A stretch of 64,000 nt of DNA from Pseudomonas marginalis (GTDB lineage: Bacteria > Pseudomonadota > Gammaproteobacteria > Pseudomonadales > Pseudomonadaceae), in assembly GCF_900105325.1 (NCBI RefSeq), contig NZ_FNSU01000001.1, forward strand, positions 248,001 to 312,000. Reading direction: 5' to 3'. Below are positions 46,339-55,327 of the stretch, piece after piece. The notes under the pieces are model-generated. The model saw only the letters and a list, made by a program, of their open reading frames with translations. It did no database searches and had not been told where the DNA came from. Made by a program: the position numbers and the translations under genes. Each line of letters opens with the position of its first letter. The first letter of the stretch is position 1.

Positions 46339-46596
46339 GTTGGCCTCATGATTTGTTGTCATTTTTGGTGGTGAGGGCGACCTCGTGAGTCGGCCTGCGG
46401 ATACTTACGCAGGCGCCATACCCATTGCAAGATGCTGAACCGTTGCAAGGCGGAAAGAGTGGTACGAACGTACAGGAATGTCGCAATTATGAAAGTTTTG
46501 ACATATTTGAGCTTATTTATAGGTTTTTTTCGGTGCAGGAGGTGCACCAGGAAGGGTCAACCGAGGCGTCTGGCGCACTCGGTTGGGGCATTGCTG

Positions 46597-48198
46597 TTAC
46601 TTATCTAGACTCACGCCGTAGAACGGTGTCAGCCCAAAGGGGCTGATCTTGAAGTCCTTCACTTCCTTGCGCAGGGGTTGGAAAACCGTCGAGTTCGCAA
46701 TTGGCGTTATAGGTACTTGTTCCTTAAGAATTTTTTGTGCCTGTTGATACCACTTGATGCGTTGTTCGCGGTCACTGCTGACCTTGGCCTGCTGCACCAG
46801 TTTGTCGTAGGCCGGGTTACACCATTTGGCGTAGTTGCTGCCCTTGACCGCGGCACAACTGTAGAGCACGCCGAGCCAGTTATCCGGGTCGCCGTTGTCG
46901 CCGGTCCAACCATAAATCATCGCATCGTGCTCGCCATTTTTGGCGCGCTTGATGTATTCGCCCCACTCATAGCTGACGATATTGGCCTTGATGCCGACTT
47001 TTTCCCAATCCTGCTGGATCATCTGGGCCGACATGCGCGCGTTCGGGTTGGAAGCGCGCTGGACGGTCATTGCCCACAGGTTGATGGTGGTGCCCGGTGC
47101 AACCCCTGCTTCTTTTAGTAGCGCGCGGGCCTTGGTCGGATCGTGCGGGGCATCCTTGATGGAGGGGTCATAAGACCACTGCGCCGGTGGCAGTGCGTTC
47201 TGCGCCAATTGTCCGGCGCCCTGGTACACCGCCTTGATGATCGCCGGCTTGTCGATGGCCATGTCCAGGGCCTGGCGGACCTTGAGCTGGTCCAGCGGTG
47301 GGTGGGTCACGTTGTAGGCCAGGAAGCCCAGGTTGAAACCGGCTTGCTGCAGCACGCTCAGGTTGGGGTCCTGCTTCATCACCTCGATATCCGACGGGCG
47401 CGGGTAGCCGCTGACCTGGCATTCGCCGGCCTTGAGTTTTTGCAGGCGCGACGCAGCGTCCGGGGTGATGGCGAACACCAGGTTGTCGAGTTTCACATCC
47501 TCGGGCTTCCAGTACTGTTTATTGGCCACGTAGCGAATCTGCGAGTCCTTCTGGTAGCGCTTGAACACAAACGGCCCGGTGCCCACCGGCTTCTGGTTGA
47601 TGTCTTCGGCCTTGCCTTCTTTCATTAGCTGGGCGGCATACTCGGCCGATTGCACGGAGGCGAAACTCATGGCCAGGTTCTGCACGAACGAGGCATCGAC
47701 GTTGTTCAGGTTGAAACGCACGGTGTGCCCGTCGAGTTTGTCGACGCTCTTGATCGTGGTGTTCAGGCCCATGTCGGTGAAGTACGGCGATTCGGAAGGG
47801 TAGGCCTTGCGGAACGGGCTCTCGGCATCCAGCAGGCGATTGAAGGTAAACAGCACGTCATCCGCATTGAAGTCGCGGGTCGGCGTGAAGAAATCGGTGG
47901 TGTGGAACTTGACCCCGTCGCGCAGGTGGAAGGTGTAGGTCAGACCATCCTTGGACACCTCCCAGCTTGTGGCCAGGCCCGGTTCGACTTCAGTGCCGCC
48001 ACGCTTGAATTGGGTCAGGCGGTTGAACACGGTTTCGGCGGACGCATCGAAGTCGGTGCCGCTGGTGTACTGGCTGGGGTCGAAGCCGGCGGGGCTGGCT
48101 TCGGAGCAGTAGACCAGGGTACTGGCCGCGTGGGCCGTCGGCATGAAGGCGAGCAGGCCGGCGGCGAGAAGCAGTGGTTTGAAGGCGATTCTTTCCAT
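46597..48198 (-). CDS. Periplasmic peptide-binding protein, dppA1-like
   Basis: The 533-residue family-5 binding protein has signal peptide MERIAFKPLLLAAGLLAFMPTAHA, YCSEASPAGFDPSQYTSGTD, YTFHLRDGVKFHT, PVGTGPFVFKRYQKDS, NALPPAQWSYDPSIKDA and SYEWGEYIKRAKNGEHDAM. AGAGGT precedes the ATG. It is the first and most promoter-distal member relative to dppBCDF, with a 258-bp gap before the next paralogue in which no regulator gene is present. Confidence 0.92.
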   Translation of the reverse strand: MERIAFKPLLLAAGLLAFMPTAHAASTLVYCSEASPAGFDPSQYTSGTDFDASAETVFNRLTQFKRGGTEVEPGLATSWEVSKDGLTYTFHLRDGVKFHTTDFFTPTRDFNADDVLFTFNRLLDAESPFRKAYPSESPYFTDMGLNTTIKSVDKLDGHTVRFNLNNVDASFVQNLAMSFASVQSAEYAAQLMKEGKAEDINQKPVGTGPFVFKRYQKDSQIRYVANKQYWKPEDVKLDNLVFAITPDAASRLQKLKAGECQVSGYPRPSDIEVMKQDPNLSVLQQAGFNLGFLAYNVTHPPLDQLKVRQALDMAIDKPAIIKAVYQGAGQLAQNALPPAQWSYDPSIKDAPHDPTKARALLKEAGVAPGTTINLWAMTVQRASNPNARMSAQMIQQDWEKVGIKANIVSYEWGEYIKRAKNGEHDAMIYGWTGDNGDPDNWLGVLYSCAAVKGSNYAKWCNPAYDKLVQQAKVSSDREQRIKWYQQAQKILKEQVPITPIANSTVFQPLRKEVKDFKISPFGLTPFYGVSLDK

Positions 48199-48241
48199 GG
48201 AGACCTCTGAAGTGGCAGTGAGGTAACGCTGCCCGAACGAA

Positions 48242-48269
48242 AACGGCGGTAACCGAGGTTACCGCCGTT
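48242..48269 (-). terminator. Intrinsic terminator after the toxin-like gene
   Basis: AACGGCGGTAAC and GTTACCGCCGTT form a perfect 12-bp stem with loop CGAG, followed by T residues on both strands (TTTTC on minus). It lies 24 bp beyond the stop at 48294. Confidence 0.82.
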
Positions 48270-48293
48270 CTGGTTTTTGAGGTAGCCGCAGGG

Positions 48294-51200
48294 CTAGTTC
48301 TGGTCGGTGATAATCGACGTCCTCAGGGTGAATGGCGCGCTTTTATCGATGGCGTATGGATTTGCCGCTTCTTCCAGGTCGTTGCTTTCTCGAATGTGGA
48401 ACGTTCGCCCCGTGGCGGCGGCGGTATTGGGAATGGGGGCAGCATCTTTGTCCAGATCGAGCAATGTCATTTGGGCTCCGACGGTGACCTGCGCCTCTTT
48501 AGTTGTCGGGTCATAGGTGACGATGTAATGGGTGTCCTTGCCTTTGAAACCGACGTGTTCTTGGAGTTGATTCATTTTCAGCTCCACCGATGCTGGGGCG
48601 ACACTGCCCTGATGAGCGACTTCGGATATGCGCGAGCGCATGTTCGCGTCGGGGATTGCCTCCTCGAACTGCTGCAAGCGCCTACGCAGTGTTTCGCCAT
48701 CGGCAGTTCCTGTGGCATCCAGTTCAAAAGTGGTGTGCCCTTCGGGCTGCTTTATCCGAACGGTATAACGGTCACGGTTCAGGTCTTTTATAAAGTTTGG
48801 CGAATAGTCAGTTGAGCCATATTCGTTGGGTTGCGCCCTTTCGTCGGGGAAAACTTCGAAGTTGTTTTCCTCGACGGTCCAGGACACCGTGAGTTTTCTT
48901 TTGAGGACTCCCGCCTCTTCAAGGTTGTTCACCGATTGCTGGTAGGCAGTGTTGCTGTTGTATTTAAAGATCTCATCAAACTTATCGGCACCACTGGTCT
49001 TGGGGTCGCCCAGGATTTCGAAGCCGTCTGAAAGTTTTGGCTCTACTTTGAGGTCGTTGCTGGGGTTCGGCGAAGGCTCGCGCTGCCACGGCCACTTGGC
49101 TCCGCCATCGGTTTTCATGCGGACCCAGTCGCCCTCGCCGTTAGCGTGCACCGTCATTACCGGCTTACCCGTACCGGGGTCAATGATCTGTACATAGTCA
49201 TTGCTCCGTTTGAAGTCGCCTTTTATCTCAAACACCTGGCGAATACCTGTCTCGTCGGTATAGCGAATAAACCATTGGTCCAGGCCGGTTGTTGCATCCT
49301 TGACCTGGTAAATGCCCTTCGCGTTGCGTACGGCCCTTTCAATGAGCTGCTCACCGTTCGGTACACCATATTGGGTAATGTTGCCCGCTTGGCTGGGCTG
49401 CAGGCGGTTACTGCCAGGCAGGGCTCGTGGGCGTTCAATCCACGGGGACTCGTCTGGGGTGGGCGTGAGCGGTTTTTCTCCAGGGGGAATGAAGGGGTCT
49501 TCAGCCGAGCCACTGGCGCCCACCGAGAACAGCGTATTCAGCAAGCCATCGAATGCCTTCGATGCACCGTCATTGCGTTCGGCCAGGGTATCGCCGGAGG
49601 CTTGTTTTTCCGCCCCAAGCGCCAATTCGGTCAACCCGGTAGCCACAGCGGCGACGGCCACCGGGGCGGCAATAGGCGCCAGCTTTGCCAGCAGGCCCGC
49701 CGCCACGGTGATGTCGTTAAGCCAAGTGTCCCGCGTCACCTCGCTGTTGGACTTGATCATTACGTCGGCATCACTGGTCATGCGCTCTTTACTGGCGGAC
49801 GTCATCGCAGAGAAGACGTCACCCTTGAGGTGTGAGCCGTCACCATTGAACGTCGGGTCTGTCAGTTTTCCATTGGCGAGTTTTTCGAAAGTGCTGTCCA
49901 GACCTTCGGTTTTGCTGCCCACGTTGGTAAACCACAATACGGGCATAAACACTTTCGCCAGTTTTTCAATAGTGCCGGGCTCGTGGTCCTGGCGGGCGAT
50001 CAGTGGGAAATGAGTCATCAAGGATTCGCGCTTTTTCGGGTCCTTGGTTTGGTCGATCACCCATTGATCCAGTTTTTCCAGGGAATCGAACCGCAGAAAT
50101 GCGGGTTCCGAGCCAGGGATGTAGAGGACCTGGCGGCCACCGTCGGCAGCGCTGAAGCGCACAATATCGTTGGACAAGAAGCCTTTGATATTGAAGGCGT
50201 GGGCCTGGACCGCACCTTTTACAGGGGCCTCGGCCTTGAGCTGTTCGACGTTGATCGGTGCATTTTCGTCGAGCGGAAGATTGGACGCCGCGCCCATGAC
50301 CAAGCGGTAGTCCTCCCGCGTGAACCGATGCTCGGGCGCTTGCAGCGCTTGCTCGGCCGGCTGCCTGGCGGCGGCTGTCTTCAGTTGTTTTCGGGCCTGG
50401 TAGGCAAACTCGCCTTTGATCGCCGTCTGGTAGTCATTGCTGTGGGTGTTCCAGAAGTCGTCGATTTTTTGTGTCATGACCGATTGGAAGTCGGTTTTCC
50501 AACTCGTATGCATAAGCACCGAAGGGGCCAGCGGGAATTGGTTATGCGCACCGTACCCCCCGGTTTCACTTTTACCGGGGCCGTCTATATATAAACCGGC
50601 TTGCGAGTCCAGATTGCCGGGGACCCAGTCGTTTTCAGAGAAGTTTTTCAGCAGTGCATCCGGCAGGCGCAGAGAGGCGGTCGGCTCCTCGCCCTTATGC
50701 TCCCAGCCGGTAGCTGTTGAAGCGCTTTGCGAGCCATTGAAACGGTTCAAGTAAAGTGTATCGGCATCCACATGTTTGCCCGTCAGGTTGAAAATGACGG
50801 ACTCCGCCCATTGTTTTGCTTGTGCACGTACGTTTGGCAGTGTCTCGGCAACCTCCACTGCCAGATGCTTGTAGGCCAATGCCTGAGGTGCATGGGTGTA
50901 GAACGTTTCGGCACTGAGCTTGAGTTGTTCAAGGGCTTGCGCCGAGCGCTGGTTGGCGGGGCGTACGGGATCATCCGGCGGGATGGGGTCGAAGGCTTTG
51001 TTGTGTTCCAGTCGCCTGATTTGTGTCCGCGCCTCGGCCAGTGATGTGGGAAGGCGCTCACCCTGGAAGTTGGCTACCAGCCCTGCGCGTACTTGAATGT
51101 AGTCTTCGCCAAAGCGTACCTGCAACTTCTCAACAGTTCCCGGCGCAATGATTTTGGCCGCCTCAAGAAGCGGGCGGCTGACTTGGCCCCAACCGGAGTT

Positions 51201-51404
51201 GTCCGTGAGGGAGAACGTTTTCATGTTTCCGTCCGCCATGGCAGTCAGAGTGCCTGTGCGGGGGTTGACGGTTAAAAGCGTGTTCTGGTCGATCTTCTGG
51301 TCGCGCATCCAACCTTGAACCACTGGGTGCTGCAACTGCGCCCGATAGACTTCGAGCCACTGGCCCAAATTGCTCTCGGGGGGGACTTTTATAAGGTTCA
51401 TCAC
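48294..51404 (-). pseudogene. DUF6543 dermonecrotic-toxin-like protein, large C-terminal fragment cut off by an IS
   Basis: This open frame of 1036 residues is the body of a toxin-like protein whose first 71 codons now lie beyond the IS (52703-52915). Family features of DUF6543 toxins are visible: GRQVLYIPGSEPAFLRFDSL (about 425-445) with a following QW/F-rich stretch, and a hydrophobic block APIAAPVAVAAVATGLTELALG (about 570-592) followed by GDTLAERNDGASKAFDGLL. The ~300 C-terminal residues, from about 735, match nothing I recognise and may be the effector part. The first five codons (GTG ATG AAC CTT ATA) come from the IS terminus and target duplication, so the fragment may still be translated without its N-terminus. 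Third-position GC looks lower than in neighbours. Confidence 0.8.
51387..51394. repeat. Target-site duplication (left copy)
   Basis: TTTTATAA directly abuts the left IS terminus; an identical copy is at 52703-52710. Eight base pairs is the usual duplication for ISL3-family elements. Confidence 0.93.
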
Positions 51405-52702
51405 GGAATCCCGGGAAACACAGAAACAAGAACGCCGATTTGATTGATGATGTTCGTGCGAGCAAACACATCTAAAAAACCGGCGTTCTTATGCGTGATA
51501 TTAATACTTTCCTTCCTTTTTGGGAGGGCTTTTCTGTCGTCACGATCAAGCCCGATGGTGACGCTCTAAAGATCGATCTGATTCCCCACGCCACCCGATT
51601 CCCTTCCTGCGGCGGCTGCCAAAAACCTTGTTCAACCACTCATGAGTATTGCGAGCGAACCGTTCGTGATCTGCCCATTCTCGGTCGCGCGGTGTGCCTC
51701 AGCATTTTGCTCAGGCGTGTTGGCTGCCGCGACTGTGGAAAACGCATGGAGGCCGTCAGTTGGCTGGATCGCTATGCCCGCATGACGCGCCGCTTGGCCG
51801 AGGCGGTCATTCAGGCCTGCGAGCGCCTTCCCACCCTGCACGTGGCCCAGATGTTTGGACTGCATTGGGACACTGTTCGGTTGCTGGAGCGTCGAGCCTT
51901 GCAGGCGGTGTTGAGTGAGTTGCCGAAGGCGCAACCACGACGCCTGATCATGGACGAGTTCGCGTTATTCAAAGGTCATCGTTACGCCAGCGTTGTGCTG
52001 GATGCCGATACACGACGAGTGCTGTGGATCGGTGAAGGCCGTAGCCGAGCGGCAGTCAGGCCGTTCTTCGAGGAACTGGGGCCGGAGGGCTGCGCTCGAA
52101 TCGAAGCGGTGGCGATGGACATGAATACTGCTTTTGATCTGGAGGTTCGCCAGCATTGCCCGAAAGCGCGAGTGGTCTACGACCTTTTCCATGTGGTGGC
52201 CAAATATGGCCGAGAGGTGATTGATCGGGTCCGCGTCGACGAAGCTAATCGGCTGCGTCATAACAAGCCGGCTCGCAAGGTCATCAAGCAGGCACGATGG
52301 CTGTTGCTGCGTAACCCACAGAACCTGAAAACGCCGGAACAACAGGTCCATTTGCAGGATTTATTGGAGGCCAACCAATCGCTGATGACAGTTTATTTGA
52401 TGAAGGCTGAACTCAAAACGCTCTGGACACCGAGCACTGCCTGGACCTGGAGATCGGCCTGGAAGCAATGGCTGCGCCATGCATATGAAAGCGAAATACC
52501 GGCTCTGATCCAGTTTGCCAAACGGCTAAAGGGTTATTGGCGGGGCATCGTCAGTCGGGTTCGCTGGCCGATGCACACCGGTCAGTTGGAAGGAATAAAC
52601 AATCGAATAAAGGTCATCAAACGGATGGCGTACGGTTACCGGGATAGCGAATTCTTCTTCATGAAGATCAAGAGCGTCTTTCCCGGTAATCCGTGATGAA
52701 CC
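51395..52702 (+). mobile_element. ISL3-family insertion sequence, complete (1308 bp)
   Basis: The left end GGTTCATCACGGAATCCCGG and the complement of the right end GGTTCATCACGGATTACCGG form terminal inverted repeats of about 24 bp (GGTTCATCACGGAwTmCCGGGAAA). They bound a single transposase gene and are flanked by perfect 8-bp duplications TTTTATAA. The element is intact, so it is probably recent. It has split a toxin-like gene transcribed on the opposite strand. Just inside the left end, AAGAACGCCG (51428-51437) and CGGCGTTCTT (51481-51490) can pair immediately before the transposase ATG. Confidence 0.95.
51491..52696 (+). CDS. ISL3-family transposase
   Basis: The 401-residue DDE transposase is of normal length for ISL3. 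The N-terminal zinc-binding region has paired Cys (CGGCQKPC, CRDCGKR), then a helix-turn-helix segment (LPTLHVAQMFGLHWDTVRLLE), the first Asp in MDEFALFKGHRYASVVLD, the second in EAVAMDMNTAF, and the Glu in HTGQLEGINNRIKVIKRMAYGYRD near the C-terminus. It looks functional. The ATG has no ribosome site and sits at the base of a possible hairpin, consistent with low expression. Confidence 0.94.
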   Translation: MRDINTFLPFWEGFSVVTIKPDGDALKIDLIPHATRFPSCGGCQKPCSTTHEYCERTVRDLPILGRAVCLSILLRRVGCRDCGKRMEAVSWLDRYARMTRRLAEAVIQACERLPTLHVAQMFGLHWDTVRLLERRALQAVLSELPKAQPRRLIMDEFALFKGHRYASVVLDADTRRVLWIGEGRSRAAVRPFFEELGPEGCARIEAVAMDMNTAFDLEVRQHCPKARVVYDLFHVVAKYGREVIDRVRVDEANRLRHNKPARKVIKQARWLLLRNPQNLKTPEQQVHLQDLLEANQSLMTVYLMKAELKTLWTPSTAWTWRSAWKQWLRHAYESEIPALIQFAKRLKGYWRGIVSRVRWPMHTGQLEGINNRIKVIKRMAYGYRDSEFFFMKIKSVFPGNP

Positions 52703-52710
52703 TTTTATAA
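52703..52710. repeat. Target-site duplication (right copy)
   Basis: TTTTATAA abuts the right IS terminus and is identical to 51387-51394. Confidence 0.93.
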
Positions 52711-52915
52711 GCCCGGGATTGTTGCCCAGTACTTTGCTTTGCACCGCTGCCAGGTATTCGTTAAGCAGCGCTGTTTCGTGAGGGGAGGTGGACGGGCCAG
52801 GCGTATCTTGTGACGCCCGCGTGACGGCTGATTCGCTGTTGTTTATCGGCCCGCTTGAAACAGGGTCGATGTATTGCCGAATAGGGGAGGTGGTTTTGCT
52901 TGAAGGTGCGTACAT
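52703..52915 (-). pseudogene. N-terminal fragment of the DUF6543 toxin-like gene
   Basis: These 71 codons (MYAPSSKTTSPIRQYIDPVS ... KVLGNNPGLIK) end exactly at the target duplication. Removing the IS and one TTTTATAA joins this frame to codon 7 onward of the large fragment, giving ...GLIK-VPPESNLG..., an uninterrupted 1101-residue protein. In the present sequence the frame runs on into the IS and stops at 52526. No signal peptide is visible: the N-terminus is Ser/Thr/Pro-rich and probably disordered. The start codon is not certain (a weak GAGAAC upstream; an in-frame ATG at 52975 is possible). Confidence 0.82.
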
Positions 52916-53057
52916 GGTTTCAGTTCTCGTGAAGTGAATAAGTACTGCCACAGCACTCCCTGTTAGCGTGGGCACTCTTTGCGTAACGAAAACCGGGTGC
53001 TTGATTCCGCCGAATATGCCGCTGGATATGACGAGGTCGTGTGGAACAAGCGCAAAA

Positions 53058-53087
53058 AAAGGCGCAAGCCGTGAGGGCTGCGCCTTT
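53058..53087. terminator. Intrinsic terminator downstream of the SIMPL gene
   Basis: AAAGGCGCA(A)GCC and GGCTGCGCCTTT form a stem with A-run on the left and TTTGTTTT on the right, so it can act on both strands. It ends the SIMPL transcript 19 bp after the stop and insulates the toxin-like gene promoter region. Confidence 0.78.
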
Positions 53088-53105
53088 GTTTTGTCGAAAC
53101 CGGGG

Positions 53106-53816
53106 TTATTGCAACACTTCGATCACCCCATCGGCACTCATGCTCACCTGGCTGGTACCGGCTTCTACTTCTGGTGCCGGCGCCGAATCCATCATGGCGG
53201 CTTTCATCATCATCCCTCCACGTGCATAGGGCTGTGGATAACCATTGGTGTTGAAGTTCAGGTTGACGATCTTGTAGCCCTTGCCGCCCAGCGCATCGGT
53301 GGCCAGTTGCGCGCGTGCTTTAAACGCGGCGACCGCGTCCTTGAGCAGGGCGTCTTCGCTGGCCTTGCGCGTGGTGTCGGCGATGGCGAAGTCCATGTTT
53401 TCCATTTTCAGGGTATTGAGCAACTCGCCGGTGAGTTTGGACAGCGCCGGGAAGTCCGCGCTTTCCAGGCGCAGTTCGGCGCGCTCGCGCCAGCCGGTGA
53501 TCTTCTGGTTCTTGTTGTCGTAGATCGGGTAGCTGTTACGGCTGCCCTGGCGCAAGATCACGCCTTGGACTTCGCGCGCCTGGCCCAGGGCCGTGTTCAT
53601 GGTGGTGGTGATTTCGGCGGCGAGCTTGGCCGGGTCGGTGTTCTGGGACTCGGTGTAGAGGGTGACGATCATCTTGTCGCGGGCCACTTCCTGGCTGACC
53701 TCGGCGCGCAGGGAAATCTGGTTGTAATTCAGTGCATCGGCGGCCAGTGCCGGAAGGCTGGCCAGGGCGCTGGCGCTGAGGGTGAGAACAACTGCACTGC
53801 GAGTGAAACGAGACAT
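53106..53816 (-). CDS. SIMPL (DUF541) domain periplasmic protein
   Basis: The 236-residue protein has a signal peptide (SAVVLTLSASALASLPALAA) and a DUF541/SIMPL domain over the rest, including the repeated pattern of Asn/Gln-rich beta strands and YKIVNLNFNTNGYPQPYA. The C-terminus has Met-rich MMMKAAMMDSAPAPEVEAG. SIMPL proteins are small periplasmic or outer-membrane-associated proteins, some linked to oxidative stress; its exact role is not known. It is divergent from roxS, as PA4492 is near roxSR in P. aeruginosa. Confidence 0.9.
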   Translation of the reverse strand: MSRFTRSAVVLTLSASALASLPALAADALNYNQISLRAEVSQEVARDKMIVTLYTESQNTDPAKLAAEITTTMNTALGQAREVQGVILRQGSRNSYPIYDNKNQKITGWRERAELRLESADFPALSKLTGELLNTLKMENMDFAIADTTRKASEDALLKDAVAAFKARAQLATDALGGKGYKIVNLNFNTNGYPQPYARGGMMMKAAMMDSAPAPEVEAGTSQVSMSADGVIEVLQ

Positions 53817-53896
53817 GGAAGCTCCTTAGGGTGTTCGTATCGGTATGACTGTAGACGGTGGTGTCGGGTTCTTCGGGTTTACGAATTAGAAAAAAA

Positions 53897-53962
53897 GCTT
53901 CAAGCGGCAAGCTGCAAGTTAGCGGCGAAGAGGTTTCTTGCAGCTTTTGACTTGGGGCTTGC
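53897..53962. repeat. REP-like imperfect inverted repeat upstream of roxS
   Basis: GCTTCAAGCGGCAAGCTGCAAG and the complement of CTTGCAGCTTTTGACTTGGGGC share about two thirds of positions; this is the AAGCTTCAAGC-type extragenic repeat seen in many pseudomonads. It lies in the 248-bp SIMPL/roxS divergent region. Confidence 0.55.
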
Positions 53963-54064
53963 TGCTGCGGCGCCCATGCGTCAAAGAGCCACACACCCAA
54001 TGCCCGAGGCGCCGCTTCGTTTATACTCCTGCCGATCCGCCTGCAGCGCTCATCGGGAGAGCTC

Positions 54065-55327
54065 ATGCTCGCCGCCGTAAAACTGACTTCCGCCACCCGC
54101 CAGAACCTCTGGCGCCTGACGTTCATTCGTACCCTGGTACTGGCCGCGCAGGCTGGTTCGGTCGGGCTCGCCTATTGGTTCGACCTGCTGCCGCTGCCGT
54201 GGCTGCAATTGGGCGTGACCTTGGGTTTCTCCATCGTGCTGTGTGTGTTTACCGCCATTCGGTTGCGCACCACCTGGCCGGTGACGGAGCTGGAATACGC
54301 CCTGCAATTGGCCTGCGACCTCTTTATCCACAGTGTGTTGCTGTATTTTTCCGGCGGTTCCACCAACCCGTTCGTGTCTTATTACCTGGTGCCACTGACC
54401 ATCGCTGCGGTGACCTTGCCGTGGCGCTACTCGGTGGTGCTGTCGGGTATCGCCCTGACCCTGTACACCCTGCTGCTGGCGCGGTTCTATCCGTTGCAAA
54501 CGTTCCCCATCGCCCGCGAAAACCTGCAGATCTACGGGATGTGGCTGAGCTTTGCCCTGTCTGCCGCCGTGATCACTTTTTTTGCTGCGCGCATGGCCGA
54601 AGAGCTGCGCCGCCAGGAAGAACTGCGCGCCATTCGCCGCGAAGAAGGCCTGCGTGACCAGCAACTGCTCGCCGTCGCCACCCAGGCTGCTGGTGCGGCT
54701 CACGAATTGGGCACGCCGCTGGCGACCATGAGCGTGCTGCTCAACGAAATGACCCAGGACCATCACGACCCGGCGCTGCAAGAGGATCTCGGCGTGCTGC
54801 GCGAACAGGTCAAGCAATGCAAGCAAACCTTGCAGCAACTGGTACGCGCGGCTGAAGCCAATCGCCGCCTGGCGGTCGAGATGCAGGACGTGACCCAGTG
54901 GCTCGACGAAGCCCTGAACCGCTGGCACCTGATGCGCCCCGAAGCCAGCTACCGTTTCCATCTGCTGGGGCAGGGGACCGTGCCGCGCCTGGCGCCACCG
55001 CCGGACCTGACTCAAGCTTTGCTCAACCTGCTGAACAACGCCGCCGACGCCTGCCCCGAAGGCCTGGAAGTCCGGCTGGATTGGGATGTGGATGACCTGA
55101 CGATCAGCATTCGCGACCATGGTGCAGGCGTGCCGCTGGCCATCGCCGAGCAGATCGGCAAACCTTTCTTTACCACCAAGGGCAAAGGCTTCGGCCTGGG
55201 CCTGTTTTTGAGCAAGGCCAGCGTGACCCGCGCGGGCGGCTCAGTGAAGCTCTATAGTCATGAGGAAGGCGGTACGCTCACCGAGCTGCGCCTGCCCCGT
55301 GTCGCACGAGGAGATATCGATGAGTGA
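54065..55327 (+). CDS. roxS: Redox-sensing histidine kinase RoxS (RegB/PrrB type)
   Basis: RoxS is an inner-membrane sensor of respiratory/quinone redox state that controls terminal oxidases together with RoxR. The 420 residues have six helices (about 20-175) with the quinone-site heptapeptide GGSTNPF at 97-103, the H-box AAHELGTPLATM with phospho-His213, and HATPase motifs LLNLLNNAADAC, DHGAGVP and GKGFGLGLFL. GGGAGAG precedes the ATG. Its end overlaps the roxR start, so the two are coupled. Confidence 0.93.
   Translation: MLAAVKLTSATRQNLWRLTFIRTLVLAAQAGSVGLAYWFDLLPLPWLQLGVTLGFSIVLCVFTAIRLRTTWPVTELEYALQLACDLFIHSVLLYFSGGSTNPFVSYYLVPLTIAAVTLPWRYSVVLSGIALTLYTLLLARFYPLQTFPIARENLQIYGMWLSFALSAAVITFFAARMAEELRRQEELRAIRREEGLRDQQLLAVATQAAGAAHELGTPLATMSVLLNEMTQDHHDPALQEDLGVLREQVKQCKQTLQQLVRAAEANRRLAVEMQDVTQWLDEALNRWHLMRPEASYRFHLLGQGTVPRLAPPPDLTQALLNLLNNAADACPEGLEVRLDWDVDDLTISIRDHGAGVPLAIAEQIGKPFFTTKGKGFGLGLFLSKASVTRAGGSVKLYSHEEGGTLTELRLPRVARGDIDE

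Noticed and set aside
52526..52702. The continuation of the toxin 5' fragment into the IS as a separate gene
   Set aside because: These codons are antisense to the transposase 3' end and arise only because the toxin frame reads into the IS.
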